This document shows, piece after piece, positions 8,025 to 16,767 of a DNA stretch of 64,000 bases (position 1 is the stretch's first letter; each line of letters begins with the position of its first letter). Source of the stretch: Vibrio agarivorans (GTDB lineage: Bacteria > Pseudomonadota > Gammaproteobacteria > Enterobacterales > Vibrionaceae); contig NZ_JAUFQF010000001.1 of the NCBI RefSeq assembly GCF_030409635.1, positions 744,001 to 808,000 of the forward strand, in the 5' to 3' direction. The notes beneath the pieces were generated by a model. The model saw only the letters and a program-made list of their open reading frames with translations, was not told the origin of the DNA and made no database searches. A program made the translations under genes and the position numbers.

Positions 8025-9011
8025 TTAACTTCTCGTCTCAATAAAGTCGAATAACTGCTCTTTGGTTGGCATCGCTTCAGTACAGCTGTCACCACTCACA
8101 TTGATTGCGGCTGCGGCTGTGCCGTTACGTACACCCTCTTCAAGCGAACCACCTGTTGTTAACGTCCAAACAAGCCCTCCAGCAAATGAATCACCTGACC
8201 CAAATGGCTTATTCGCTTCTACGCGGAAGATACCTTGCTCAAACCTGTGACCATCACGGCAGTAAACTTTTGAGCCAAACTCGCCCGCTTTGATGACGAC
8301 AATCTGCGTGTTCTCACACAGGAAGCGCTCTGCTGTTTGATCATCATCGGTATTGCCCGGAGCCAGTACTGTTTCCATCATGTCGAACTCTTCGCGGTTA
8401 CCAATCACGATGTCGGATAAGCCTGCTGCAATGCCGTAGTAGATAGAGGCATCGGTATCCGTACGCCATGAGTAAGGGCGGTAGTCAACATCCAATACAA
8501 CCAATGTATTGCTGCGACGAGCGTGTTGCATCGCAATCAAGGTTGCTTCACGACTTGGGCTTTCCGAAAGCGCGGTACCGGTGACTACCAGCACTTTTGA
8601 TTTCGCGATGTACTCAGGGTCAATCTCTTCTGGTTGGATGGTTAAATCAGACGCATTGTTGCGGTAGATGATCACCGTGCAGTCTTTTGGCTTCATCTCT
8701 GTAAACGCAACCGATGTGCGAGAGCCAGAACCATCCGATTTCATGCCATCAAGGTTAATACCCTGCCCTGACATATACTGCTTAACGTAGTCACCAAACG
8801 AGTCTTCAGCGACACAACCGATGAAACCAACGTTACCACCTAGCTTGCTTACCGCGACTGCGATGTTAGCAGCAGATCCACCGACAAACTTGTTAAAGCC
8901 AGAGATGTCTGCCATGTCCGTTTTTGACTCACGAGCGTAGAGATCTACGCCCGCACGTCCTAAAACGATGGCATCCAACGGTCTATTTTGTTGAAGTGCA
9001 ATTATAGTCAT
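8025..9011 (-). CDS. iolC: 5-Dehydro-2-deoxygluconokinase (IolC), PfkB family
   Basis: A 328-residue PfkB-type sugar kinase that phosphorylates 5-dehydro-2-deoxy-gluconate. The N-terminal signature LDAIVLGRAGVDLYARE and the glycine-rich GGSAANIAVAVSKLGG (about residues 48-63) are typical of IolC. The ATP/anion-hole motif with the catalytic aspartate is FGSGDSFAGG at about residues 270-280. The fusion to a C-terminal aldolase-like domain seen in some IolC proteins is absent; a separate aldolase gene serves instead. It starts 11 bp from the end of the upstream oxidoreductase gene, so they are one transcript. Confidence 0.92.
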   Translation of the reverse strand: MTIIALQQNRPLDAIVLGRAGVDLYARESKTDMADISGFNKFVGGSAANIAVAVSKLGGNVGFIGCVAEDSFGDYVKQYMSGQGINLDGMKSDGSGSRTSVAFTEMKPKDCTVIIYRNNASDLTIQPEEIDPEYIAKSKVLVVTGTALSESPSREATLIAMQHARRSNTLVVLDVDYRPYSWRTDTDASIYYGIAAGLSDIVIGNREEFDMMETVLAPGNTDDDQTAERFLCENTQIVVIKAGEFGSKVYCRDGHRFEQGIFRVEANKPFGSGDSFAGGLVWTLTTGGSLEEGVRNGTAAAAINVSGDSCTEAMPTKEQLFDFIETRS

Positions 9012-9022
9012 CGTCTTTCCTA

Positions 9023-10198
9023 TTACTTGTATTCAACCCAAGCCGCACCTTGATCGGCTGACTCAACACATTTCTCACATAGACGCACGCCTTCAATACC
9101 TGCATCAATGCCTGGGAACCAAATGTCCGCTAGTGCTGCTTGGTCATCTCGGTTCGCCGCATCAAACGCCATCGCAAAGCGGTGGTATAAGTTTGCCCAA
9201 GACTCGAAGTAACCTTCAGCGTGACCACCACCAACGCGGTTTGATGCAACGCCTTCCGCGTCTTGATACAGGTAACCCATGCCGCGCTCTAATACGCGAG
9301 GCGCTTCACCTTGTACTTCAAAACGAAGTTGGTTTGGATACTCATCCCACCATTCGATTGACGCTTTTGAGCCTACGATGCGGATTTTTTGTTGGTGCAT
9401 AGAACCTGCGTTCACCGCAGATGCCCAAAGTGTGCCTACCGCGCCACCTTTAAATTGCAGCATGATGTGCGCGTTATCTTCTAGCGGTGCACGTGATGCA
9501 ATAAAGCTCTGACGCATACACGCTAGACGGTCGATTTCTAGGCCTGTCATCACTTCACTTAGGTAGAAGGCGTGTGTACCGATATCACCAAGTACATAAG
9601 TAGGACCCGAAACTTCTGGGCTTACACGCCACTTCAAGCCTGGATCATTTTTTTCGTACTCTTCATTGTGGAAACCGTGCGCGAACTGCATGTTCACAAC
9701 GCGAATCTCACCGAGATCACCACGTTTCACCATTTCACGTGCCTGCTGCACCATTGGGAAACCTGTGTAGCCATACATCACGCCAATCACTCGATTGCGC
9801 TCTGCTGCAATCACTTTTAGCTCTTCCGCTTCTTCTGTAGTGAACGTAATTGGCTTTTCACACACAACATGCAAATTCGCTTCAAGCGCTGCTTTGCAAA
9901 TCTCATAGTGTGTTGAGTTTGGTGTCGCAATCGAAACCGCTTGAATACCATCTTCACGCTGCGCTTCTTGCTCAAACATCTCTTTGTAGCTTGCGTAGCA
10001 GCGGTCGCCATCAACACCTAAGTTTTCACCGAAATCGCGGCAACGCTGTGGGTCTAAATCAAACGCACCCGCAACAAGCTTGAACAAGCCATCACGCGTC
10101 GCTGCGTTGCGGTGTGAGTAACCGATTTGGCTGCCACGGCCACCACCGACCATAGCCCAGCGAATAGGTTGTTCAAAATGACGCTCTTCATTAAACAT
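9023..10198 (-). CDS. Gfo/Idh/MocA oxidoreductase of the inositol locus
   Basis: A 391-residue NAD(P)-dependent oxidoreductase. The Rossmann motif VGGGRGSQIGYSHRNA lies at about residues 17-32, the EKP motif (VVCEKPITF) at about 115, and the conserved GDIGTHAFYL, containing the catalytic Asp/His, at about 203. It is about 60 residues longer than IolG and belongs to a distinct branch often found in inositol clusters. It probably acts on scyllo-inositol or another inositol isomer, or on a keto-inositol; the substrate is not decided by the sequence. It lies between iolD (69 bp) and iolC (11 bp) on the same strand. Confidence 0.82.
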   Translation of the reverse strand: MFNEERHFEQPIRWAMVGGGRGSQIGYSHRNAATRDGLFKLVAGAFDLDPQRCRDFGENLGVDGDRCYASYKEMFEQEAQREDGIQAVSIATPNSTHYEICKAALEANLHVVCEKPITFTTEEAEELKVIAAERNRVIGVMYGYTGFPMVQQAREMVKRGDLGEIRVVNMQFAHGFHNEEYEKNDPGLKWRVSPEVSGPTYVLGDIGTHAFYLSEVMTGLEIDRLACMRQSFIASRAPLEDNAHIMLQFKGGAVGTLWASAVNAGSMHQQKIRIVGSKASIEWWDEYPNQLRFEVQGEAPRVLERGMGYLYQDAEGVASNRVGGGHAEGYFESWANLYHRFAMAFDAANRDDQAALADIWFPGIDAGIEGVRLCEKCVESADQGAAWVEYK

Positions 10199-10267
10199 GT
10201 CAGACTCCTTGGTGGGCTCTTGCGAGCCCTATTCGTATTTGGTTTAAATCTTTAAGAAAAATCGGTT

Positions 10268-12139
10268 TTAGACGCCAGCACGTTGAGTCGAGCGGCCTTC
10301 TTCCCAATCCGCGACTTTCTGCGCGGTGGTGTCATTGCGAGTCACTTCAGGTAGACCCACTTCCCACCAACAATCACACTTAGACCATGCAGCAGGTGAT
10401 ACTGGGTCAATGTCCAATACAATCACGTAGGTACGGTCAGCTTCTTTAGCGCGTAGGAATGCGGCATCCAGTTCATCAACAGAAGTGAGTTTTTCACTGA
10501 TCGCCCCTTGAGCTTCTGCGTGTTTTGCGAAGTCGACTCGTGCAACTTCACCATCTGGGCGGCGACAATCTTCTAGTAGGTTGTTAAATGATTCATTACC
10601 CGTGTTGTTCTGAAGCTTGTTGATCACCGCAAAACCGCCGTTATCACATACCACAACAATCATCTTGTGGCCGGTTAATACCGAAGAGTAGATGTCTGAG
10701 TTTTGAATCAGGTAAGAGCCATCACCTACAAGTACCACGACATCATTATCTGGATTCGCCACTTTAGCGCCCCAACCGCCCGCAATCTCGTAGCCCATGC
10801 ATGAGAAACCAAACTCAACGTCAAATTTACCGATTTGGTAGTTCTGCCAGTTCATTGCCAACTCGGCAGGTAAACCACCCGCAGCGGTCAGTACGGTATC
10901 TCCTGGCTCCATTGCCTTGTTTAACTTGCCAATCACTTCGGCATAAGAAGTCAGACCCGGGAGTAACTCACCTTCTTGCGGATTAGTGCGACGGTGTACC
11001 AACGCCTTCCACTCATCAGCTTGCGCTTTCGCTGTTGCTGCCCAGTCATCGCCACTGCGGAAATCACCAAGTAGGTTAGAAAGCTCAACCAAGCCACGTT
11101 TTGCATCCGCTTTAACTGGGATTGCGCGGTGCTTAATCGCATCAAAACGCGCAGTATTGATGGTGACCAGCTTCATATTAGGGTTCTTAAATACACTCCA
11201 AGAGCCTGTTGTGAAATCTTGCAAGCGAGTGCCGATAGCAAGAACAACATCAGCGTGTGCTGCCATGTAGTTGGCTGAATCTGAACCTGTCACACCAATT
11301 GGTCCTGCGTTTAGCGGGTTGTCTTGCAGCATAGTAGCGCGACCCGCAATCGTCTCAACGACTGGAATATTGTGCTTTTTAGCGAATGCTGCTAGCTCAT
11401 CAGTTGCCAATGAGTAATGCACACCACCACCAGAAATAACGAGTGGCTTCTCTGCGCTAAGTAGCGCTGCTTTTGCGTCTTCTAAATCTGCCTGCTCAGG
11501 CTCTGGGCGGCGAATACGGTGTACTTTTTCTGCAAAGAAGACTTCAGGGAAGTCGTAAGCCACGCCTTGGATATCTTGTGGTAAGCCGATAAATGCTGGG
11601 CCACATGTTTCTGGGTCTAGCATGGTATCAATTGCTTGAGGCAGTGAATGCATCAACTGTGTAGGTGAAATGATGCGGTCCCAGTAACGAGTCAATGGCT
11701 TAAATGTGTCATTACATGTAATCGATGGATCGTAAAAGTTCTCTGGCTGTTGAAGCACCGGGTCAGGCAAACGGCTGACATACGCATCACCAGCAATAAG
11801 TAACACCGGAAGACGGTTAGTATGAGCAATACCGGCTGCAGTCACCATGTTGGTTGCACCTGGGCCGATTGAGCTTGTTGCTATACCAATACGCTGGCGT
11901 CTATTAGCTTTAGCGTAAGCAATAGCCGCAGTCGCCATCGACTGCTCATTCTGCCCACGCCAAGTTGGAATTTTGTCTTCAATGTTTTTCAGTTGCTGTC
12001 CAAAACAAGTCACATTGCCGTGACCAAAGATGGCGAATGCAGCACCGAAAAGCTGCTCTTTTTTACCATCTACTTCAATCATTTGCGCTGCGAGGTATTG
12101 TGCTAATGCTTCGGCAACAGTTAAGCGTACAGTATTCAT
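10268..12139 (-). CDS. iolD: 3D-(3,5/4)-Trihydroxycyclohexane-1,2-dione hydrolase (IolD)
   Basis: A 623-residue thiamine-diphosphate enzyme that opens the inositol ring of the diketo intermediate to 5-deoxy-glucuronate. The acetolactate-synthase-like layout is clear. The N-terminal PYR domain holds IFGHGNVTCFGQ and the activating glutamate region. The central domain holds VISGGGVHYS. The C-terminal PP domain has the ThDP motif VVLVGDGSYLIQNSDIYS with its distal Asn. The start is ATG 12139 with GGGGAAG just upstream; the frame runs back to 12157 but lacks a site there. A hairpin (12213-12231) lies in the leader after iolE. Confidence 0.94.
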   Translation of the reverse strand: MNTVRLTVAEALAQYLAAQMIEVDGKKEQLFGAAFAIFGHGNVTCFGQQLKNIEDKIPTWRGQNEQSMATAAIAYAKANRRQRIGIATSSIGPGATNMVTAAGIAHTNRLPVLLIAGDAYVSRLPDPVLQQPENFYDPSITCNDTFKPLTRYWDRIISPTQLMHSLPQAIDTMLDPETCGPAFIGLPQDIQGVAYDFPEVFFAEKVHRIRRPEPEQADLEDAKAALLSAEKPLVISGGGVHYSLATDELAAFAKKHNIPVVETIAGRATMLQDNPLNAGPIGVTGSDSANYMAAHADVVLAIGTRLQDFTTGSWSVFKNPNMKLVTINTARFDAIKHRAIPVKADAKRGLVELSNLLGDFRSGDDWAATAKAQADEWKALVHRRTNPQEGELLPGLTSYAEVIGKLNKAMEPGDTVLTAAGGLPAELAMNWQNYQIGKFDVEFGFSCMGYEIAGGWGAKVANPDNDVVVLVGDGSYLIQNSDIYSSVLTGHKMIVVVCDNGGFAVINKLQNNTGNESFNNLLEDCRRPDGEVARVDFAKHAEAQGAISEKLTSVDELDAAFLRAKEADRTYVIVLDIDPVSPAAWSKCDCWWEVGLPEVTRNDTTAQKVADWEEGRSTQRAGV

Positions 12140-12212
12140 TGTCTTCCCCGGTATCATTATTATTTATTACTCATCAGCTACAGGTAATAAGGGTGTCAGT
12201 AGCTTGAGAAGT

Positions 12213-12231
12213 TGGGGGGACAGGCCCCCCA
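12213..12231. promoter_or_regulatory. GC-rich hairpin between iolE and iolD
   Basis: TGGGGGG pairs with CCCCCCA around a 5-base spacer. No T-run follows on the minus strand, so it is not a normal terminator. It may protect or separate the mRNA between iolE and iolD. Confidence 0.4.
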
Positions 12232-12239
12232 GTTGTGTC

Positions 12240-13133
12240 TTATAGGCCGTACTTTTTCGCGTAACCTGTAATGTTCTCGTAAGCGGTTTTCGCGTAAGTC
12301 AGAGGGTGTGCTTTCGCTGGATCTTGCTCTGCTTCCACTAGCAACCAACCTGAGTAGTTGCGTGCTTTCAGTGCAGCGAAGACATCATCGTAGTCAACAT
12401 CGCCAGTGCCCGGTACGGTGAACACACCGTCTAACACAGCGTTAAGGAACGATTTATCTGCGTCACGTGCTGTTTTCATAACGTCTAGACGTAAGTCTTT
12501 AAAATGCATGTGGCCGATACGATGACCCCAACGCTCAATCATCGTTACTGGATTACCGCCACCGTAAGTGATGTGGCCTGTATCAAGTGTTAGGTGAACC
12601 GCGTCGCCAGAGAACTCCATCAGCAAGTTGATGTCATCTTCTGTTTCACAAATTGTGCCCACGTGATGGTGGAAAGAGAGCTTGATGTCATGCTCGTTAA
12701 GTAAGTACTCAGCGACGGTTGTTAGCTTTTCACCGTATGTTTTCCACTGATCCATAGTAAGAATCACACGCTGAGAAAGTGGAGTGTTGATATCACCGTG
12801 AACCGTGTTACTCACCTCACCATATACCATCGCTTTACAGCCGGCTGCTTTTAGTAGCTTGATGTGCTCTTGCATCGATGCAATCTCTTCTTCTGCAGAT
12901 AGCGTCATAAGATTGCCGCTGTACCAACCTGATGCTAGAACCAAACCGTGTTTTTCTAATAACGGGATCAGTACTTCAGGCTCGCGAGGGTATTTAGTGC
13001 CAAGTTCAGTACCTGTAAAGCCAGCTTCTGCCATTTCACTTAGACACGTTTCCAATGGGATATCACCGCCAAGTTCTGGCATGTCGTCGTTTGTCCAAGT
13101 CAGTGGGCTAATTCCGTATTGCACGTTGCTCAT
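12240..13133 (-). CDS. iolE: myo-Inosose-2 dehydratase (IolE)
   Basis: A 297-residue TIM-barrel dehydratase that removes water from scyllo-inosose to give the 1,2-dione used by IolD. The N-terminal signature is YGISPLTWTNDDMPELGG. Metal-site motifs are LSFHHHVGTICE, LTLDTGHITYGGGNP, HMHFKDLR and LLVEAEQDP. The start ATG 13133 is preceded by GGAGA. It is the first gene of the minus-strand iol operon, and its 536-bp upstream region, shared with the divergent transporter, holds three palindromic operator candidates. Confidence 0.94.
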   Translation of the reverse strand: MSNVQYGISPLTWTNDDMPELGGDIPLETCLSEMAEAGFTGTELGTKYPREPEVLIPLLEKHGLVLASGWYSGNLMTLSAEEEIASMQEHIKLLKAAGCKAMVYGEVSNTVHGDINTPLSQRVILTMDQWKTYGEKLTTVAEYLLNEHDIKLSFHHHVGTICETEDDINLLMEFSGDAVHLTLDTGHITYGGGNPVTMIERWGHRIGHMHFKDLRLDVMKTARDADKSFLNAVLDGVFTVPGTGDVDYDDVFAALKARNYSGWLLVEAEQDPAKAHPLTYAKTAYENITGYAKKYGL

Positions 13134-13256
13134 TTTTATTCTCCAACGAAGGTGTTTTATTTAGGGAGGTGAAATAAAAGTGTTAGTTATTGTGGAGCAC
13201 TTTCTTTTCACAAATTGTGTTTCACTGGAAATTACATTAACCAAAAAAAACCGAAT

Positions 13257-13272
13257 TGAAAAATATTTTTCA
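13257..13272. promoter_or_regulatory. Putative RpiR/IolR operator 1
   Basis: TGAAAAATATTTTTCA is a perfect 16-bp palindrome about 125 bp upstream of the iolE start. It shares the form TGAAA-N6-TTYCA with two more sites in the same gap. Confidence 0.55.
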
Positions 13273-13306
13273 TTCTTAATTTCATTTGTGAATTTTATGT
13301 TAGAAA

Positions 13307-13335
13307 GTAAAAAACCCCTTATATAACGGGGCTTA
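13307..13335 (-). terminator. Hairpin plus T-run in the iolE leader
   Basis: On the minus strand CCCC-N9-GGGG (13331 to 13315) is followed by TTTTTT. No gene on that strand lies upstream, so it would stop iolE transcripts started further upstream, or end a short leader RNA. This is a possible attenuator. Confidence 0.5.
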
Positions 13336-13407
13336 AAGAGTCAGTTTGACACAGATCTCATATTTTTAAATACATTAAAATCAATAGGTTATGCAAATTG
13401 TATGATT

Positions 13408-13423
13408 TGAAAAATGTTTTCCA
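13408..13423. promoter_or_regulatory. Putative RpiR/IolR operator 2
   Basis: TGAAAAATGTTTTCCA has the form TGAAA-N6-TTCCA. It is near-identical to the sites at 13257 and 13517 and lies about 150 bp from the first. Confidence 0.55.
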
Positions 13424-13516
13424 TACTTTGATAGAGATAACACTTTTCAGTATTAGATCCATTACACCTCTAGTCTTACACACCATCTACACCTATGATG
13501 ATTATCGCCAACGCAA

Positions 13517-13532
13517 TGAAAAATAATTTCCA
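13517..13532. promoter_or_regulatory. Putative RpiR/IolR operator 3
   Basis: TGAAAAATAATTTCCA has the form TGAAA-N6-TTCCA. It lies about 140 bp upstream of the transporter start, so it could control that promoter. Confidence 0.55.
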
Positions 13533-13669
13533 CACTGATAAATCTATAAATGCGTGGCTATATAGATATCCAATACACGTACCCTACAAACGCGGTATTG
13601 GCCATTACCCAACTGGCGCTGATTCGATGGTTAAGCAAAAGTTCGGGGAATCTAATAAAGGAAAATATA

Positions 13670-15112
13670 ATGGAAGCAACCTCCAATGCCGAAGTACGAA
13701 AACACAATATCGCCTATATCGTCAGAATCTGTTGTATCGCAGCCCTCGGTGGGATACTCCTAGGTTATGACACAGCGGTAATTTCGGGAGCTATCGGACC
13801 AATCCGGGAGTACTTTGGACTTTCTGCCGCTCAAACCGGTTGGGCAGTATCCAGTGTCGTTTTAGGTAGTATCATTGGCGCTGTCAGCGCTGGTTGGGCC
13901 GCATTAAAATACGGTCGTCGCAACACCCTCTTCATCGCAGCAATGCTCTTTATCATTTCAGCCATTGGCTCTGCCTTTGCTCCAACGTTTACGTTTTATG
14001 TCATGCTGCGCATCGTCGGTGGTGTTGCTGTCGGCCTTGCTTGTGTGGTTTCGCCAATGTATATGTCTGAAGTCGCACCAAAAGACTTCCGCGGGCGAGC
14101 AGTTAGTATGTTCCAACAGTCCGCGGTTATTGGTCAAACCGGGGTTTTCTATGTGAACTACCTTATTGCAAAAGGCATGTCTGAAGCATGGCTGGTTGAC
14201 CTAGGTTGGCGTTGGATGTTGGGTTCAGAAGTAATACCTGCAGCCATTTTTGCAGCCCTTTTGTTTATTATTCCTGAATCTCCTCGCTGGTTGGTACTAA
14301 AAGGTCGCGTAGCTGAAGCAAAAGCAACCCTATCACGCATCTCTAACCCTAAACACGCTGATCGCCTAATCTCTGAAATCCAAGATTCACTCAAAGAAGC
14401 CGCTGGCTCAAAAGGCAAAAAAGTTAGCCTTCGCTCGCCGCTGTTGTTTGCCATTCTGGTTATCGGTACGTTCGTTGCGGCGGCTCAGCAATTAACGGGT
14501 ATCAACGTTATCATGTACTACACACCAGAAATCCTAAGACCTATTACCGGTTCTACTGAAAATGCACTGTTCCAAACAACGTTTGTCGGCTTAGTGTTTA
14601 TTGGTGGTAACGCTCTTGGTATGTACCTCATCGATAAAGTCGGCCGTCTTCCACTGATGAAATACGGTACACTTGGCTGTGCACTTGGTATGTTTGTTGT
14701 GGGTCACGTACTCTACAATCAAACGGAAGGCTACGCGGCACTATTTGCATTGTGTCTATACGTTGTGTCTTACGCGACATCGTGGGGCTGTGCATGCTGG
14801 ACGATGATCTCTGAAATATTCCCGAACAGCATTCGCTCAAGAGCGATGGCCATTGCAGTCGGCGCACAATGGTTCACAGGCTTCCTAGTCACTCAATCGT
14901 TCCCAATGATTAATGATAACGCGTACTTACAAGAGAACTTTAACGGCGCATTTGCTTTCTGGCTCTTCGCTATCCTATCTCTGATTTGTATGTTTATCGT
15001 TGTGAAATACGTGCCTGAAACGAAGGGCGTTGCACTTGAGAAAATGGAAGAAGCAATGGCGGAAAAATTAGGCAAAAAAGCACCAGAAAAACATTCTGAA
15101 GCTCACGCTTAA
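13670..15112 (+). CDS. MFS sugar porter, probable myo-inositol transporter (IolT-like)
   Basis: A 480-residue 12-helix sugar:proton symporter. Family signatures are GGILLGYDTAVISGA in TM1, RYGRR-type KYGRRNTLF in loop 2-3, the motif PESPRWLVLKGR after TM6, QQLTGINVIMYYTPEI in TM7, and PETKGVALEKME at the C-terminus. The start is ATG 13670 with AAAGGA upstream; the frame extends to 13550 but without a ribosome site. Divergent from iolE and flanked by the same operators, it very likely imports inositol. Related porters carry xylose, arabinose or galactose, so the substrate is inferred from context. It is followed by a strong terminator. Confidence 0.88.
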   Translation: MEATSNAEVRKHNIAYIVRICCIAALGGILLGYDTAVISGAIGPIREYFGLSAAQTGWAVSSVVLGSIIGAVSAGWAALKYGRRNTLFIAAMLFIISAIGSAFAPTFTFYVMLRIVGGVAVGLACVVSPMYMSEVAPKDFRGRAVSMFQQSAVIGQTGVFYVNYLIAKGMSEAWLVDLGWRWMLGSEVIPAAIFAALLFIIPESPRWLVLKGRVAEAKATLSRISNPKHADRLISEIQDSLKEAAGSKGKKVSLRSPLLFAILVIGTFVAAAQQLTGINVIMYYTPEILRPITGSTENALFQTTFVGLVFIGGNALGMYLIDKVGRLPLMKYGTLGCALGMFVVGHVLYNQTEGYAALFALCLYVVSYATSWGCACWTMISEIFPNSIRSRAMAIAVGAQWFTGFLVTQSFPMINDNAYLQENFNGAFAFWLFAILSLICMFIVVKYVPETKGVALEKMEEAMAEKLGKKAPEKHSEAHA

Positions 15113-15127
15113 TCTCCATTTTTAACT

Positions 15128-15165
15128 AAAAAAGGAACAGAGCTCCCTACCTCTGTTCCTTTTTT
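15128..15165. terminator. Bidirectional intrinsic terminator
   Basis: AAAAAAGGAACAGAG (15128-15142) pairs with CTCTGTTCCTTTTTT (15151-15165) around an 8-base loop. It ends the transporter transcript 15 bp after its stop. Confidence 0.92.
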
Positions 15166-15197
15166 GCTTTTAGTAAGACTTATACGAGGAAAGTAGT

Positions 15198-16121
15198 ATG
15201 CTCGATAAAATGGCATTTTTCGTTCATGTGATCCGCTCTGGCTCAATCTCATCTGCTGCACGCCTATCGAATATTTCTGTTTCTGCCGGTAGCCGTTGGC
15301 TACAAGACTTAGAGCAACACTTTGATACCACACTCTGTCGCCGTTCAAACCGCTTACTTGAAGCCACTCAAGCGGGTCAAACCCTATATGAGGAATTTTC
15401 TCCCTTAGTCGACTCAGCAGAGCGCATTAGCCGCAAACTTGAAGGGTTCCAAGACCATGAAAAAGGCCACATCACCATTGCCTGCACCCCTGTCTATGCA
15501 AACCACTTCTTGATGGATAAAATCGCTGAGTATTCCAAGCTCAATCCTTTAGTCACATTCAATATCAACGTGACACCTTGGGCACTGGATCACGCCAGTA
15601 CGTGTGACTTAATGATCAGCGCTAATGCTCATTTTCAAGGCTATCGCGAAAAAGACCTGCTACTCGTTAAGCGCGAACTCATGCAATGCCCTTTCGTTGT
15701 GGTCGCTTCTCCAAATTACCTTGAGCTACGCTCACGTCCTTCCGAACCTCAGCAGTTGAGTGAACACTCTTGCCTGATGGCCACCACACTGACTGGAAGC
15801 AATGACTGGATCTTTCGTAAAGGTCTCGAAAACATGATGCTAAAGGTACCGAAAACCATAGAGGTGAATGACAGTGATCTGTTGCTCAATGGCACGATAA
15901 GAGGCGCAGGTGTTGCTTACCTACCCGAGTTTGTGGTGCAGCAAGCCTTAAATGCACGTCAACTAGAGCTTCTGCTTGAAGACTATGAAACCAGTATTTG
16001 GAGCTTGAACCTCTATTATCACTCACAAAAGAATGCCTCTGCAGTCGCGACGCGCTTTAAGGACTTTTTGCTCAGTGATGTGACGCAAGCCAATCCTGCG
16101 GTTCGACAGCTAAGGGCGTAA
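15198..16121 (+). CDS. LysR family transcriptional regulator
   Basis: A 307-residue LysR regulator that begins MLDKMAFFVHVIRSGSISSAAR. The recognition helix reads VSAGSRWLQDLE where most members have S-x-x-S-R-x-I-x-x-LE, so it is a slightly divergent member of the CrgA/AaeR-like branch. The substrate-binding domain covers about residues 90-295. It follows the transporter gene by 85 bp with a strong terminator between, so it has its own promoter. Its targets are unknown; nothing links it directly to inositol. Confidence 0.88.
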   Translation: MLDKMAFFVHVIRSGSISSAARLSNISVSAGSRWLQDLEQHFDTTLCRRSNRLLEATQAGQTLYEEFSPLVDSAERISRKLEGFQDHEKGHITIACTPVYANHFLMDKIAEYSKLNPLVTFNINVTPWALDHASTCDLMISANAHFQGYREKDLLLVKRELMQCPFVVVASPNYLELRSRPSEPQQLSEHSCLMATTLTGSNDWIFRKGLENMMLKVPKTIEVNDSDLLLNGTIRGAGVAYLPEFVVQQALNARQLELLLEDYETSIWSLNLYYHSQKNASAVATRFKDFLLSDVTQANPAVRQLRA

Positions 16122-16229
16122 GCTGGCTATTCAAAATAACTCAATATAGAACGCAAAAGGCGATACAATGTCGGCGCCGCGAAATCGCAGCACTGGTAAC
16201 CACTCACAGAAACCATTAAGTAGCCTTAT

Positions 16230-16727
16230 ATGTCTAAAAATTTCAATTTCACTACTGAATACACCCTCAACAAGCCTTTTCTTGCTGAGTGTTATGATCA
16301 AACTAGCCAACCGACTCAGTTTCCGAAAGACTACGTAAAAGGCTTTCTCTTTCTCGTTTTTGGCGTCGCCTTGTTGGAGTTTGAATTGCTGCCGAACGGC
16401 TATGTGGGCTGGTTCTTTGTTGTGCTGAGTGTTGTTGAAGTAATGAGTGTTTACTTTAAGAGAACTTGGTGGCTCTGGCGACAAACGTTCAGTTCAAAAT
16501 CCAGCAAAGTCACACTCCAAATTAACGCTCAGAGTGTGAATTACAAAAGTGGTAAAATTGATCGAAACATTACTTGGGCTGAAATAGACCAAATTGAGCA
16601 AACTGATTTAGGGCTTATCCTTCACCTAGGAAAACAGCGCCAATATGTCAGTAAGTCATGTTTGAATGATGACGCTATCTTGTTCATGTTAAAACAGCAC
16701 GCCGATTCACATTCCGAGCAACAGTAA
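16230..16727 (+). CDS. YcxB-like membrane protein, 165 aa
   Basis: The protein has two hydrophobic segments at about residues 37-55 and 58-76. These are followed by a C-terminal beta-rich region with TWAEIDQIEQTDLGLILHLGKQRQYV, the pattern of YcxB-type domains. In this family the tail is cytoplasmic and PH-like. Function is unknown. The start is ATG 16230; the ribosome site is weak. The gene converges with the TauE gene, and the 40 bp between them has no clear hairpin. Confidence 0.65.
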   Translation: MSKNFNFTTEYTLNKPFLAECYDQTSQPTQFPKDYVKGFLFLVFGVALLEFELLPNGYVGWFFVVLSVVEVMSVYFKRTWWLWRQTFSSKSSKVTLQINAQSVNYKSGKIDRNITWAEIDQIEQTDLGLILHLGKQRQYVSKSCLNDDAILFMLKQHADSHSEQQ

Positions 16728-16767
16728 TATACTTTCGCTAAATTGAGTGAAATCTTCAACGGTCTTC

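Larger units (their letters stand above)
13134..13669. promoter_or_regulatory. Divergent iolE/transporter control region
   Basis: A 536-bp AT-rich region without a convincing gene. It holds three palindromes of the form TGAAA-N6-TTYCA (13257-13272, 13408-13423, 13517-13532), annotated separately, and a minus-strand terminator-like hairpin at 13307-13335. Both divergent promoters must lie here. Confidence 0.75.

Noticed and set aside
16131..16484. A minus-strand frame opposite the YcxB-like gene
   Set aside because: It has no ribosome site and no family features; the plus-strand gene explains the region.
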